Position numbers and translations under genes: made by a program
Part shown: piece after piece, positions 31,971 through 39,357 of the stretch
Layout of the letters: every line of letters begins with the position of its first letter
Numbering within the stretch: the first letter of the stretch is position 1
Notes under the pieces: generated by a model
What the model saw: only the letters and a program-made list of their open reading frames with translations
Databases searched by the model: none
What the model was told of the DNA's origin: nothing
Origin: an uncultured Pelagibacteraceae bacterium
Lineage (GTDB): Bacteria > Pseudomonadota > Alphaproteobacteria > Pelagibacterales > Pelagibacteraceae
Length of the DNA stretch: 50,430 nt
Assembly (NCBI GenBank): GCA_902610975.1
Contig: CACLXL010000003.1
Location: 91,029 to 141,458 of the forward strand
Direction of reading: 5' to 3'

Positions 31971-31971
31971 T

Positions 31972-32613
31972 ATGGAAATTGTAAAAACACAAAATTTAGA
32001 AAAGTTGAATCAAAATATAAAAGATGATTTTTTTAAAGTTCCAAATTTGAAATTTGATATTAATAAATTAAAAGCTGATTTAAATATTGTTTTAAAAAAA
32101 AAGAAATTCAACACTCTTGGTATTAAAAATTTTGGGGCCATTTCTTTAAATCAAATTCCAGGTGATAAAAATTCTACAGAGGGTCACAATGTAAGAGGCA
32201 CTTACTGGACTATACCTGATGAAAAAGGTAAAGAAGTAGAGAGAGACAAGGCTATTGATGAGTCAAAATATACAGAAATAGTTCCTGAGTTTAAAAATAC
32301 ATATTTTGAGGAAGTTTATAATACTTTAAGGAAACACTTTAAACTTGGAAGAGTAAGAATATTATTAAAAGAACCTAGATCTACTCTTAGTTGGCACAGA
32401 GATCCAGAGCCAAGACTTCATATTCCAATCATAACAAACAAAGGTTGTAGGATGGTGATCGAGGATGTTTGCAAGCATATGCCAGCTGATGGATCAGCAA
32501 CCATTACAAACAACACTAAATATCATAACTTCTTTAATGGCGGTGAACAAGACAGGATACATCTTGTAGCGTGTGTTTTAGAAAATCCGTTTAAAAATGG
32601 CAGAGTTCAATAA
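31972..32613 (+). CDS. Aspartyl/asparaginyl beta-hydroxylase-like 2-oxoglutarate oxygenase
   Basis: Probable cupin-fold Fe(II)/2-oxoglutarate dioxygenase of 213 aa. The core is LSWHRDPEPRLHIPI with metal ligands H142 and D144, followed by the distal pattern NTKYHNFFNGGEQDRIHL, in which H185 would be the second metal histidine and R195 the 2-oxoglutarate-binding arginine. The substrate cannot be predicted. It begins one base after the katG stop and overlaps the following membrane-protein gene by 17 bp, so it is probably expressed with katG. An iron-dependent oxygenase placed behind an Irr-controlled gene would fit an iron/peroxide response, but that is inference. Confidence 0.75.
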   Translation: MEIVKTQNLEKLNQNIKDDFFKVPNLKFDINKLKADLNIVLKKKKFNTLGIKNFGAISLNQIPGDKNSTEGHNVRGTYWTIPDEKGKEVERDKAIDESKYTEIVPEFKNTYFEEVYNTLRKHFKLGRVRILLKEPRSTLSWHRDPEPRLHIPIITNKGCRMVIEDVCKHMPADGSATITNNTKYHNFFNGGEQDRIHLVACVLENPFKNGRVQ

Positions 32614-32839
32614 AGGAATCTATCTTACTGTAAAAGATATATATCAAAGCAACAAAGGATCTCTTTTACGAACCTTAATCTATACAATTGGACATTTTTT
32701 AATTGCCATAACAGTTTTAATGCTAATATCCAATGTTTCATTCGTGATTGCTTTAACCGATGCAATAGTTGAACCGATTGCTAACGCGGTTTGGTACTTC
32801 GTGCTAGACAAAATCTGGACAGCTAAGTACAAGAAATAG
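32597..32839 (+). CDS. DUF2061 small membrane protein
   Basis: An 80-residue protein with two hydrophobic segments (about 25-47 and 49-68) and the pattern GSLLRTLIYTIGHFLIA near the first, ending VWYFVLDKIW. This matches the DUF2061 family of predicted inner-membrane proteins with no established function. It overlaps the oxygenase gene by 17 bp and ends 2 bp from the convergent SH3-protein gene. It appears to be the last gene of the irr/katG-side unit. Confidence 0.75.
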   Translation: MAEFNKGIYLTVKDIYQSNKGSLLRTLIYTIGHFLIAITVLMLISNVSFVIALTDAIVEPIANAVWYFVLDKIWTAKYKK

Positions 32840-32841
32840 TC

Positions 32842-33285
32842 TTAAAGTAGACCCCATAAAATATTTTTTTTAACCCAACCTTTATATTTTTCTACACTTA
32901 CCTTACACCATTCATCTTTACACTTATGGATCTTACATAATCTTCCTTCTTTTAGAATCGCGAGAGGTTTAGAATAAATAGAAGGTTTTTTAAAAATTAA
33001 TTGATCATCATCAATTGTGATAGCCGCTTTTTTTTTTGATAATTGTGAAATATGAATCCAACCAGTATTATTTTCATGATCTTTTATTTTCCTAAAATTC
33101 TCAGATTTATCTAGAATTAAAACTGGTAAATATTTCTTTTTGTAAAATAGCTTGATGGGATATTCGAAAGATGGTCCTTGTCTAAGATTTACTTTGTCGT
33201 TTCTCAAGGTTAAAAAATATTCATTTGCCAAAAGACTTTGAAAAGAAAAACAAACAATGAAAAAAATATAAAAAATTTTTAACAT
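32842..33285 (-). CDS. Exported bacterial SH3-domain protein
   Basis: A 147-aa protein with a signal peptide (about 1-21, cleavage after LLA) and two SH3b-like repeats (about 24-82 and 86-145). Each repeat has the typical VNLRQGPSFEYPI or IYSKPLAILKEG strand pattern, followed by GWIHISQL or GWVKKNILWG. Such domains bind cell-wall peptides, so a periplasmic wall-associated role is probable. Its start overlaps the end of the MoeB/ThiF-like gene by 7 bp. It is the last gene of the minus-strand ubiE-ubiB-coaBC-dut-moeB run. Confidence 0.8.
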   Translation of the reverse strand: MLKIFYIFFIVCFSFQSLLANEYFLTLRNDKVNLRQGPSFEYPIKLFYKKKYLPVLILDKSENFRKIKDHENNTGWIHISQLSKKKAAITIDDDQLIFKKPSIYSKPLAILKEGRLCKIHKCKDEWCKVSVEKYKGWVKKNILWGLL

Positions 33286-34022
33286 TTGTTTTTACATTGA
33301 GGATTGAAAGATAATTTTATTTTTCTTAAATTTATTTTAATTGAGTCAAAAATTATCATCTGATTATCTAAACCATTCTTTATTCCTATAATTGTTTTTA
33401 AAACTTCGTTTGCTTGTAGCGAACCCAAAATTCCAGCTACAGGAGAGAAAATACCTTCTGTTTCACAATTTTTTTCTAAAACAGGCTTATCCGGCATAAA
33501 GCACCTGTAACAGGATGCCTTTTTTTTAAAATTAAACTTGTATAAATGACCGTCAAATCTATTGATCGCTGCAGAGATGAGTATTTTTTTCATTTTTTTA
33601 CACTCATCATTAATCAAGTATCTAGTTTCAAAGTTGTCAGTTCCGTCGCAAATTATCTCAAAATCTTTGATAATTGATTTTATATTCTTTGAAGTTATTT
33701 TTTTTTTAAATATTTTAATTCTAATTTTTTTATTTATTCTATTAATACCAAATTTAGCCTGATCGACTTTGTACTTACCTATATCATTAGTAGAAAATAA
33801 CGTTTGTCTATTTAAATTACTTATTTCAACTTTATCTGGATCTGCAATTCCTATCGTTCCCACCCCAGATGCTGCTAAATACGTTAAAAGTGGGCAACCC
33901 AAACCTCCAATACCGATTATTAATACTTTAGCGTTAAGTATTTTTTTTTGCCCAGCTACTCCAACATTTTTAAGAATTATTTGTTTTTCAAACCTTTTAA
34001 AATCTTTCAATCCTAATTGCAT
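33279..34022 (-). CDS. moeB: MoeB/ThiF-family sulfur-carrier adenylyltransferase
   Basis: E1-like enzyme that adenylates the C-terminal Gly of a ubiquitin-like sulfur carrier (MoaD or ThiS) for molybdopterin or thiamine synthesis. The 247-aa protein has the nucleotide loop GIGGLGCPL (about 37-45), the DNLNRQ-type segment ISNLNRQTLF and the catalytic region ICDGTDNFETRYLIND. Zinc ligands are CYRC in the middle and a C-terminal pair CKNKC; the latter has three residues between cysteines where CxxC is usual. No carrier-protein gene is nearby, so MoeB and ThiF cannot be separated. dut lies 3 bp upstream. Confidence 0.88.
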   Translation of the reverse strand: MQLGLKDFKRFEKQIILKNVGVAGQKKILNAKVLIIGIGGLGCPLLTYLAASGVGTIGIADPDKVEISNLNRQTLFSTNDIGKYKVDQAKFGINRINKKIRIKIFKKKITSKNIKSIIKDFEIICDGTDNFETRYLINDECKKMKKILISAAINRFDGHLYKFNFKKKASCYRCFMPDKPVLEKNCETEGIFSPVAGILGSLQANEVLKTIIGIKNGLDNQMIIFDSIKINLRKIKLSFNPQCKNKC

Positions 34023-34025
34023 AAA

Positions 34026-34466
34026 TTATTTCAATCCAGTAGATCCAAAACCACCTTCACCTCTAATTGTATCCTCTAATTTATCTACTTCCTTAAACTT
34101 TGCTTTAACAATAGGGCATAATACCATTTGAGCGATGCGTGCACCTTTCTCAACAACAAAAGTTTTATTGCTCAAATTTATTAATATTACTTTTAATTCA
34201 CCTCTATAATCAGCGTCTATCGTTCCAGGTGAATTAAGAACTGATACCTGACTTTTAGCAGCCAATCCTGATCTCGATCTAATTTGTATTTCAAAATTTT
34301 CTGGAATAGACACAGATATACCAGTTGGAATTATTGAAGTTTTCCCTGGCTCTATTTTAATCTGTTTTTCAATATTTGCTGAAAGATCCATCCCTGATGA
34401 ACCATTTGTCTCGTATTTAGGTAGTTCGATATTTTTGGATAGTCTTTTAATTAAAACTTCTGTCAT
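34026..34466 (-). CDS. dut: dUTP diphosphatase
   Basis: Hydrolyses dUTP to dUMP, limiting uracil in DNA. The 146-aa trimeric-type enzyme shows all five family motifs in order: GSSGMDLSA, RSRSGLAAK, the nucleoside-binding LNSPGTIDADYRGE with its conserved Asp and Tyr, KGARIAQMVL, and the C-terminal P-loop-like RGEGGFGSTG. It overlaps coaBC by 20 bp. With rdgB in the same window, two nucleotide-pool sanitising enzymes are encoded here. Confidence 0.97.
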   Translation of the reverse strand: MTEVLIKRLSKNIELPKYETNGSSGMDLSANIEKQIKIEPGKTSIIPTGISVSIPENFEIQIRSRSGLAAKSQVSVLNSPGTIDADYRGELKVILINLSNKTFVVEKGARIAQMVLCPIVKAKFKEVDKLEDTIRGEGGFGSTGLK

Positions 34467-35676
34467 TCATTAAGAGTTTGTCTAAGACTATTTCAGCTAT
34501 AACGTTAGCTATAAAACTTTTTTTATTTTTTTTTATTACTTTTATTTTTCCTGAATTATCAATTATCGAAACTCTATTATAATCTGAATTAAGTCCGCTA
34601 TCTTTTTTGGAAACATCGTTAACAATAATAAGATCACAATTTTTTTGTTTTAATTTAGAAAAAGCGTTTTTATCTAAATTTTCAGTTTCAGCTGCAAAAC
34701 CGATTACTAAGCTTGGCCTATGTTTATTGTTCTTGCCTAGAAATTCAACAATATCCCTATTCCTCTCCAATTCAATAGATTTTAATTTAATATTATCTTT
34801 TTTAATTTTAAACTTACTTTTTTTAATTGGCTTGAAGTCAGCTACAGCAGCAGCACATATTGCAATATCTACTGGTAAACATTTTTTTACCTCCTCAAAC
34901 ATCTCATTTGCTGTGACTATTTTTTTTGTTTTGATATCTTTTTTTGGATAAAGATGTGAGGGTCCCGTAATTAAAGTTGTCTTTATACCTAGCCTACTTA
35001 ATGCTTCTGCTATTTCAAATCCTTGCTTACCACTTGACTCGTTTGAAATATACCTTACTGGATCTAAATATTCCCTTGTTGGTCCAGCTGTTACTAAAGC
35101 TTTAAGATTTTTACTTTTTATAATATTTTTTTTATTAAAATATTTTTCAATAGATGAGTAAATTTGTCTTGGACTCGACATTTTGCCCTCACCATACTCC
35201 CCACAGGCCATCTCACCTTTTTCAGGACCTATAAAAAGATAGCCATAATCCTTTAAAATTTTAACATTTTGTTGTGTCGCTTTGTGTACCCACATTCTCA
35301 CATTCATGGCAGGAACTAATAAAATATCTTTATTAGATGCTAAAATTACTGTTGTCGCTAAATCTTCCGCTTTTCCAAGACTTAACTTTGTCATAAAGTT
35401 TGCAGTTGTAGGCAATACAATTATTAAGTCGGCCCATCTAGATAATGCAATATGATCTATTTCTACCTCAGAGTCCTTATCAAAAATATTCTCAAAAATC
35501 TTACTTTTTGTTAGAGTAGAAACTGATAGAGGAGTGACAAATTCTTTACCACTTTTAGTGAGTATAGTTTTAACTTCATTATCATTTTTTTTTAGCAATC
35601 TTATCAAATCTAAAGACTTATAAGCTGCAATACCTCCACCAATGATAATTAGAATTTTTTTATTTTTTACAGTCAT
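34447..35676 (-). CDS. coaBC: Bifunctional phosphopantothenoylcysteine decarboxylase/synthetase CoaBC
   Basis: Two consecutive coenzyme A steps: CTP-dependent ligation of cysteine to phosphopantothenate (CoaB) and decarboxylation (CoaC). The 409 residues split into an FMN-binding CoaC half (about 1-185, with IGGGIAAYKSLDLIR, the HIALSRWADL histidine and PAMNVRMW) and a CoaB half (about 188-400, with VTAGPTREYLDPVRYISNES and IGFAAET). It overlaps dut by 20 bp and follows ubiB after 6 bp. Confidence 0.97.
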   Translation of the reverse strand: MTVKNKKILIIIGGGIAAYKSLDLIRLLKKNDNEVKTILTKSGKEFVTPLSVSTLTKSKIFENIFDKDSEVEIDHIALSRWADLIIVLPTTANFMTKLSLGKAEDLATTVILASNKDILLVPAMNVRMWVHKATQQNVKILKDYGYLFIGPEKGEMACGEYGEGKMSSPRQIYSSIEKYFNKKNIIKSKNLKALVTAGPTREYLDPVRYISNESSGKQGFEIAEALSRLGIKTTLITGPSHLYPKKDIKTKKIVTANEMFEEVKKCLPVDIAICAAAVADFKPIKKSKFKIKKDNIKLKSIELERNRDIVEFLGKNNKHRPSLVIGFAAETENLDKNAFSKLKQKNCDLIIVNDVSKKDSGLNSDYNRVSIIDNSGKIKVIKKNKKSFIANVIAEIVLDKLLMNDRSFN

Positions 35677-35682
35677 AAGTAA

Positions 35683-37248
35683 TTAAAATACTAATAGAAA
35701 GACAATTACAACACCAAAAAAACTAATAACTATATTATTTCTAAAGTTTTTAATCTTCATTTGTTCTAATTCTAAATTTTTATTTGTTCCAAGAGCTAAA
35801 TTTAAATTTCCATCAGCCATTAACTTTAAAGCATAATCAGCTCTATCCATTAACTCTGGAAGATCTGGTATTCTTTTAAGAATTTCAGATGAAGTATTAA
35901 TTGCTGTATCGAAAGTAGATTTTGGACTTTTAACATTTTTTAGCCAATCTTCTAGAACTGGTCTAGACACTTCCCAAATATTTGTTTCGGGATAAAGTCT
36001 TCTTGCAACCCCTTCAACCACTACCATTGTTTTTTGTAATAAAAGAAGCGGAGGCTGAGTAGGCATATTAAACTTCTCTGTGATCTCAAATAATTGAGCC
36101 AATAGATTTCCACCAGAAATATCTTTTATAGATTGTCCAAATATAGGTTCTCCCACTGATCTTAAGGCTTGAGCAAATTCCTCTTTCGAGGCAGCTTTAG
36201 GAACAAGACCAGCTTGAAAATGGACTTCAGCGACCTTAACATAATCTCTTTTAATAAAACCATATAAAATCTCAGCTAAAAATTTTCTATTATTTTTATC
36301 TAATCGTCCCATAATACCAAAATCTACTGGTATTATATTTCCTTTCGGATCTACAAATAAATTGCCTTGATGCATATCACCATGAAAAAAGCCATCTCTT
36401 ACAGCCTGCGTTAAAAATAATTGTATTAAGTTTTCTGCTAGTTTCTTAAGGTCTACTCCTAAATCATTAATTTTTTGTATTTCACGGATAGAAACACCTT
36501 CGACTTTATCTAAGGTCAATATTTTTTTTGTTGTATAATTCCAATAAATTTTTGGTACGACAAATCCTTGATCATTTTTTGTATTTTCGTAAAGCTCATT
36601 AGCTGCAGCTGCCTCGAATCTTAAATCCATTTCGATATTAGTTATCTCTCTCAACAAATGGACAACTTCAACTAATTTTAATCTCTTTGCTTTTGTAAAA
36701 GTATTTTCAACTATATATGCAAACAACATTAAAGCATCTAATTCTTCATTAAATAATTTTTCTATATCAGGTCTTAATATTTTTATTGCAACTTGTTTTT
36801 CTTTTCCTTCATGATTTATTTTAGCTAAATGGACCTGAGCAATTGATGCGGCAGCGATTGGCTCACTTATTTCAGTAATATCTTTATAGTAGTTTTCACC
36901 AATTTCTTTTTTTATAATCTTTTTTGAGTCATGCAGGTCAAACGCAGGCACTTTATCTTGCAATTTTTCTAGACTTTTTGCTAACTCTTCTCCGATAATA
37001 TCTGGTCTAGTAGCTAAAAATTGACCTAACTTTATAAAGGTCGTACCCATTCCTTGAAGAGCAGTACATAACTTTTCACCAGGTTTTTTTTGGTTATATT
37101 GTTGATTTGTATTTGCGCCTAGAGAAATAAAATTGAAAAATAAATTAATTATACTCGGCAATTGGTGAATTTCGTTTATGGTTCCAACTGCACCAGAGAT
37201 AGAAAATTTTCTTGCAATTTGAAATAATTTAAAAACTCTTTTTAACAT
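35683..37248 (-). CDS. ubiB: UbiB/ABC1-family atypical kinase for ubiquinone biosynthesis
   Basis: Membrane-associated protein-kinase-like ATPase needed for ubiquinone production. The 521-aa sequence has the family KxGQ element (IKLGQFLATRPDIIG, about residue 72), an alanine-rich nucleotide loop (PIAAASIAQVHLA), the HGDMHQGNLF catalytic loop and VDFGIMG as the metal-binding DFG equivalent. One or two C-terminal membrane helices end the protein. It sits between ubiE (adjacent, zero gap) and coaBC. The ubiE-ubiB link with a ubiquinone-sensing RegB in the same window is noteworthy. Confidence 0.96.
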   Translation of the reverse strand: MLKRVFKLFQIARKFSISGAVGTINEIHQLPSIINLFFNFISLGANTNQQYNQKKPGEKLCTALQGMGTTFIKLGQFLATRPDIIGEELAKSLEKLQDKVPAFDLHDSKKIIKKEIGENYYKDITEISEPIAAASIAQVHLAKINHEGKEKQVAIKILRPDIEKLFNEELDALMLFAYIVENTFTKAKRLKLVEVVHLLREITNIEMDLRFEAAAANELYENTKNDQGFVVPKIYWNYTTKKILTLDKVEGVSIREIQKINDLGVDLKKLAENLIQLFLTQAVRDGFFHGDMHQGNLFVDPKGNIIPVDFGIMGRLDKNNRKFLAEILYGFIKRDYVKVAEVHFQAGLVPKAASKEEFAQALRSVGEPIFGQSIKDISGGNLLAQLFEITEKFNMPTQPPLLLLQKTMVVVEGVARRLYPETNIWEVSRPVLEDWLKNVKSPKSTFDTAINTSSEILKRIPDLPELMDRADYALKLMADGNLNLALGTNKNLELEQMKIKNFRNNIVISFFGVVIVFLLVF

Positions 37249-37953
37249 TTAAATTTTCCAACCTGAGTGAATAGCTGAGATCCCATTTGAAAGATTTCTG
37301 TATTCTATTTTTGAAAAACCATTTTTAACCATTAATTTTACTAATTGTTCTTGATCGTAGAATTTCTCTATACTATTGACTAAATATTTGTATGGTTTGT
37401 CTGATCCTACAATTAGCTTTCCAATATATGGGAGTGTTTTTGAATATTGTTTATATATAAAATCAAGTATTTCATTATTTATCTTAGAAAATTCTAAACA
37501 CATAAAACGACCTCCAGGTTTTAATACTCTATAGGCTTCTTTTAAAGCATCATTTATATTAGAAACATTTCTAATTCCAAAACTAATTGAATAATAGTCA
37601 AAAGAGTTATCACTTAAGGGTAATTTTTCTGCTTTACTATTTATCCAATTAATATTGCTTATGTCTTTCAACTTAATTTTACCTTGTTTCAGCATTTTTA
37701 TATTAGGCTCTACGCAAGTAATAAAGCTAGACTTATTAGATCTTTCGAAAAAACTTTTAGCAATATCCCCAGTGCCTGAAGCAACATCAATTAAATTGGT
37801 TCCAGGCTGGGGATTCATCCAATCTATAAATTTTTCTTTCCATATTCTGTGAACACCTAACGACATAATATCATTCATCAAATCATACTTTTGATGTACC
37901 TCGGAAAAAACAGAATTGACTAATTTAGTTTTATCTAGAATAGTGTTTTTCAT
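37249..37953 (-). CDS. ubiE: Demethylmenaquinone/2-polyprenyl-benzoquinol C-methyltransferase UbiE
   Basis: SAM-dependent C-methylation in ubiquinone synthesis. The 234-aa class I methyltransferase has motif I LIDVASGTGDIAKSF (about 55-69) and the family signatures YDLMNDIMSLGVHRIWKEKF and ISFGIRNVSNINDALKEAYRVLKPGGRF. It is the first gene of the ubiE-ubiB-coaBC-dut run, and diverges from mutM with only 11 bp between the two start codons. In the usual alphaproteobacterial order mutM and ubiE are also divergent neighbours. Confidence 0.97.
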   Translation of the reverse strand: MKNTILDKTKLVNSVFSEVHQKYDLMNDIMSLGVHRIWKEKFIDWMNPQPGTNLIDVASGTGDIAKSFFERSNKSSFITCVEPNIKMLKQGKIKLKDISNINWINSKAEKLPLSDNSFDYYSISFGIRNVSNINDALKEAYRVLKPGGRFMCLEFSKINNEILDFIYKQYSKTLPYIGKLIVGSDKPYKYLVNSIEKFYDQEQLVKLMVKNGFSKIEYRNLSNGISAIHSGWKI

Positions 37954-37964
37954 TATATAATTAT

Positions 37965-38834
37965 ATGCCAGAATTACCAGAAGTTGAAGTTGTTAAAAGG
38001 TCCTTAAAGAGGAAAATCCAAAACTTAGTAATTAAAAAAGTAAAAATAATTGATAAAAATTTAAGATACAAGGTGGACAAAGATGAAATCATTAAATTGA
38101 ATGGATCTAAAATTAAAAATATATTAAGACGGTCAAAATTTCTTATTTTTGAATTTAATAAAGGTTTTGTTATGCTTGTTCATCTTGGTATGACAGGAAA
38201 ATTTTTTTTTATAGACAAAAAAAAACGCAAGTATAAGACTAGCTTCTATTACAAACTTGACCCTCATAAAGATAGCAAGCATGACAGAGTAATTTTTCAT
38301 TTACAAAATCAGCAAAAATTAATTTATAATGATGTGCGCAAGTTTGGTTTTATTAAAATAATTAATAATAAACTATTAAAAAATAATGACCATTTAAAAA
38401 ATTTGGGGCCAGAACCACTAGCAAAAAATTTTAATTACGATTACTTTAAAAAATATATTAATAAACGAAAGAGAAATATAAAAGATATTTTAATGGACCA
38501 AAAATTTGTATCTGGACTAGGAAATATTTATGTAAATGAAGTCCTTTTTGAAAGTAATATCAAGCCTCTAAGAATGACAATAACACTTAAAAATATTGAA
38601 ATTAAAAAAATTATTAAAAACATAAAAAAAATACTCAAAAATTCAATAAAATTGGGCGGTTCATCTATTAAAAATTTTTCTAGTGATAATGGAAAAAAAG
38701 GAAACTACCAGCAACATTTTAGAGTTTATGGGCGTCAAGGTGAAAAGTGTTCTAATGTAGATTGTAGAAGCGTTATAATTAGGATTGTCGTATCGAATCG
38801 AGCCACTTTTTTTTGTAATGGATGTCAAAAATAA
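37965..38834 (+). CDS. mutM: Formamidopyrimidine-DNA glycosylase (Fpg/MutM)
   Basis: Excises 8-oxoguanine and formamidopyrimidines and nicks the abasic site. The 289-aa protein starts MPELPEVEVVKRSL, with the catalytic Pro2 and Glu3 after Met removal, has the conserved LVHLGMTGKF and ends in a zinc finger with two cysteine pairs (C-x4-C and C-x2-C at FFCNGC). QKFVSGLGNIYVNEVLF is the helix-two-turn-helix. Divergent from ubiE with an 11-bp gap; rpsT follows after 43 bp with its own likely promoter. Confidence 0.97.
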   Translation: MPELPEVEVVKRSLKRKIQNLVIKKVKIIDKNLRYKVDKDEIIKLNGSKIKNILRRSKFLIFEFNKGFVMLVHLGMTGKFFFIDKKKRKYKTSFYYKLDPHKDSKHDRVIFHLQNQQKLIYNDVRKFGFIKIINNKLLKNNDHLKNLGPEPLAKNFNYDYFKKYINKRKRNIKDILMDQKFVSGLGNIYVNEVLFESNIKPLRMTITLKNIEIKKIIKNIKKILKNSIKLGGSSIKNFSSDNGKKGNYQQHFRVYGRQGEKCSNVDCRSVIIRIVVSNRATFFCNGCQK

Positions 38835-38839
38835 TAAAG

Positions 38840-38868
38840 TTGACCGTAATTATACCTCAATATATACA
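38840..38868 (+). promoter_or_regulatory. Candidate promoter for rpsT
   Basis: TTGACC (38840-38845) and TATACA (38863-38868) are separated by 17 nt; TATATA at 38861 gives an alternative -10 with a 15-nt spacer. Predicted transcription would start at about 38873-38876, just 2-5 nt before the rpsT ATG. Confidence 0.5.
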
Positions 38869-38877
38869 ATCTTAAAA

Positions 38878-39129
38878 ATGCCAAATACAAAATCAGCAAT
38901 TAGAAGAGTTCGAAGAGTGAAAAAACAAACTCAGATTAATAGAATTAGAAAAAGTAAATACAAAAATGCCATTAAACAAATGGAACAATTACTAAAATCC
39001 AAAGAAAAAGATAAAGCAAAAAAATATTTCTCAAAATTTCAATCAATTCTAATGCAGGTTGCTAAATCTGGCGTTATAAATAAAAAAACTGCCGCGCGAA
39101 AAATTTCTAAAATTTCAAAAAAAATATAA
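38878..39129 (+). CDS. rpsT: 30S ribosomal protein S20
   Basis: Binds the 5' domain and helix 44 of 16S rRNA. The 83-aa protein begins MPNTKSAIRRVRRVKKQTQINRIRKS and shows the alanine/lysine-rich helical pattern of S20, with KSGVINKKTAARKISKI at the end. The ATG at 38878 is chosen because it matches the family start; an open frame extends upstream to 38785 but that part overlaps mutM and has no family likeness. No SD is present and a promoter ends about 10 nt upstream. rpsT next to dnaA is common in alphaproteobacteria. Confidence 0.95.
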   Translation: MPNTKSAIRRVRRVKKQTQINRIRKSKYKNAIKQMEQLLKSKEKDKAKKYFSKFQSILMQVAKSGVINKKTAARKISKISKKI

Positions 39130-39356
39130 ATTTTAATCATCAATCTTGAGTTGATAATTTTAAATTAAAAAAACCACATTTAGTTTTAAAATATTTTTTT
39201 TTCCAAATATAGTTTCTTTCTAAAGTTGTAGAATTTTCATTTCTATCTTTACGATAATGTTACAACCTGAATCAATTTTTTTTTAATTTTAGAAAAAAAT
39301 TTCTTGCAAATATTTTTAAAAGAGAGTTTAAAGGATTCTCCGAATAATTTATCTAC
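39130..39356. other. rpsT-dnaA intergenic region, the longest non-coding stretch in the window
   Basis: The 227 bp contain the weak hairpin described after rpsT, long A and T runs, and a possible -10 (GATAAT, 39253-39258) without a good -35. No tRNA cloverleaf or small gene was recognised. A near-consensus DnaA box lies at the right edge, overlapping the dnaA start. A cluster of DnaA boxes, which an origin of replication would need, is not seen. Confidence 0.6.
39131..39168 (+). terminator. Weak AT-rich hairpin after rpsT
   Basis: Downstream of the rpsT stop, ATCAA and TTGAT can pair around a seven-base loop (TCTTGAG), extended by a few A-T pairs with a mismatch and followed by AATTTT. This could serve as an intrinsic terminator, but the stem is almost all A-T. 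Confidence 0.35.
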
Positions 39357-39357
39357 A
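39349..39357 (+). promoter_or_regulatory. Near-consensus DnaA box at the dnaA start codon
   Basis: TTATCTACA differs at one base from the consensus TTATCCACA; its last A is the first base of the dnaA ATG. DnaA autoregulation through boxes in its own promoter is known in other bacteria. A single 8/9 match in AT-rich DNA can arise by chance. Confidence 0.35.

Noticed and set aside
38785-38877. Longer rpsT reading frame beginning inside mutM
   Set aside because: The extra 31 residues have no S20 character; the family start MPNTKSA is at 38878 and a promoter lies between.
39130-39356. Chromosomal origin of replication upstream of dnaA
   Set aside because: Only one imperfect DnaA box is visible and there is no cluster; in many alphaproteobacteria the origin is not beside dnaA.
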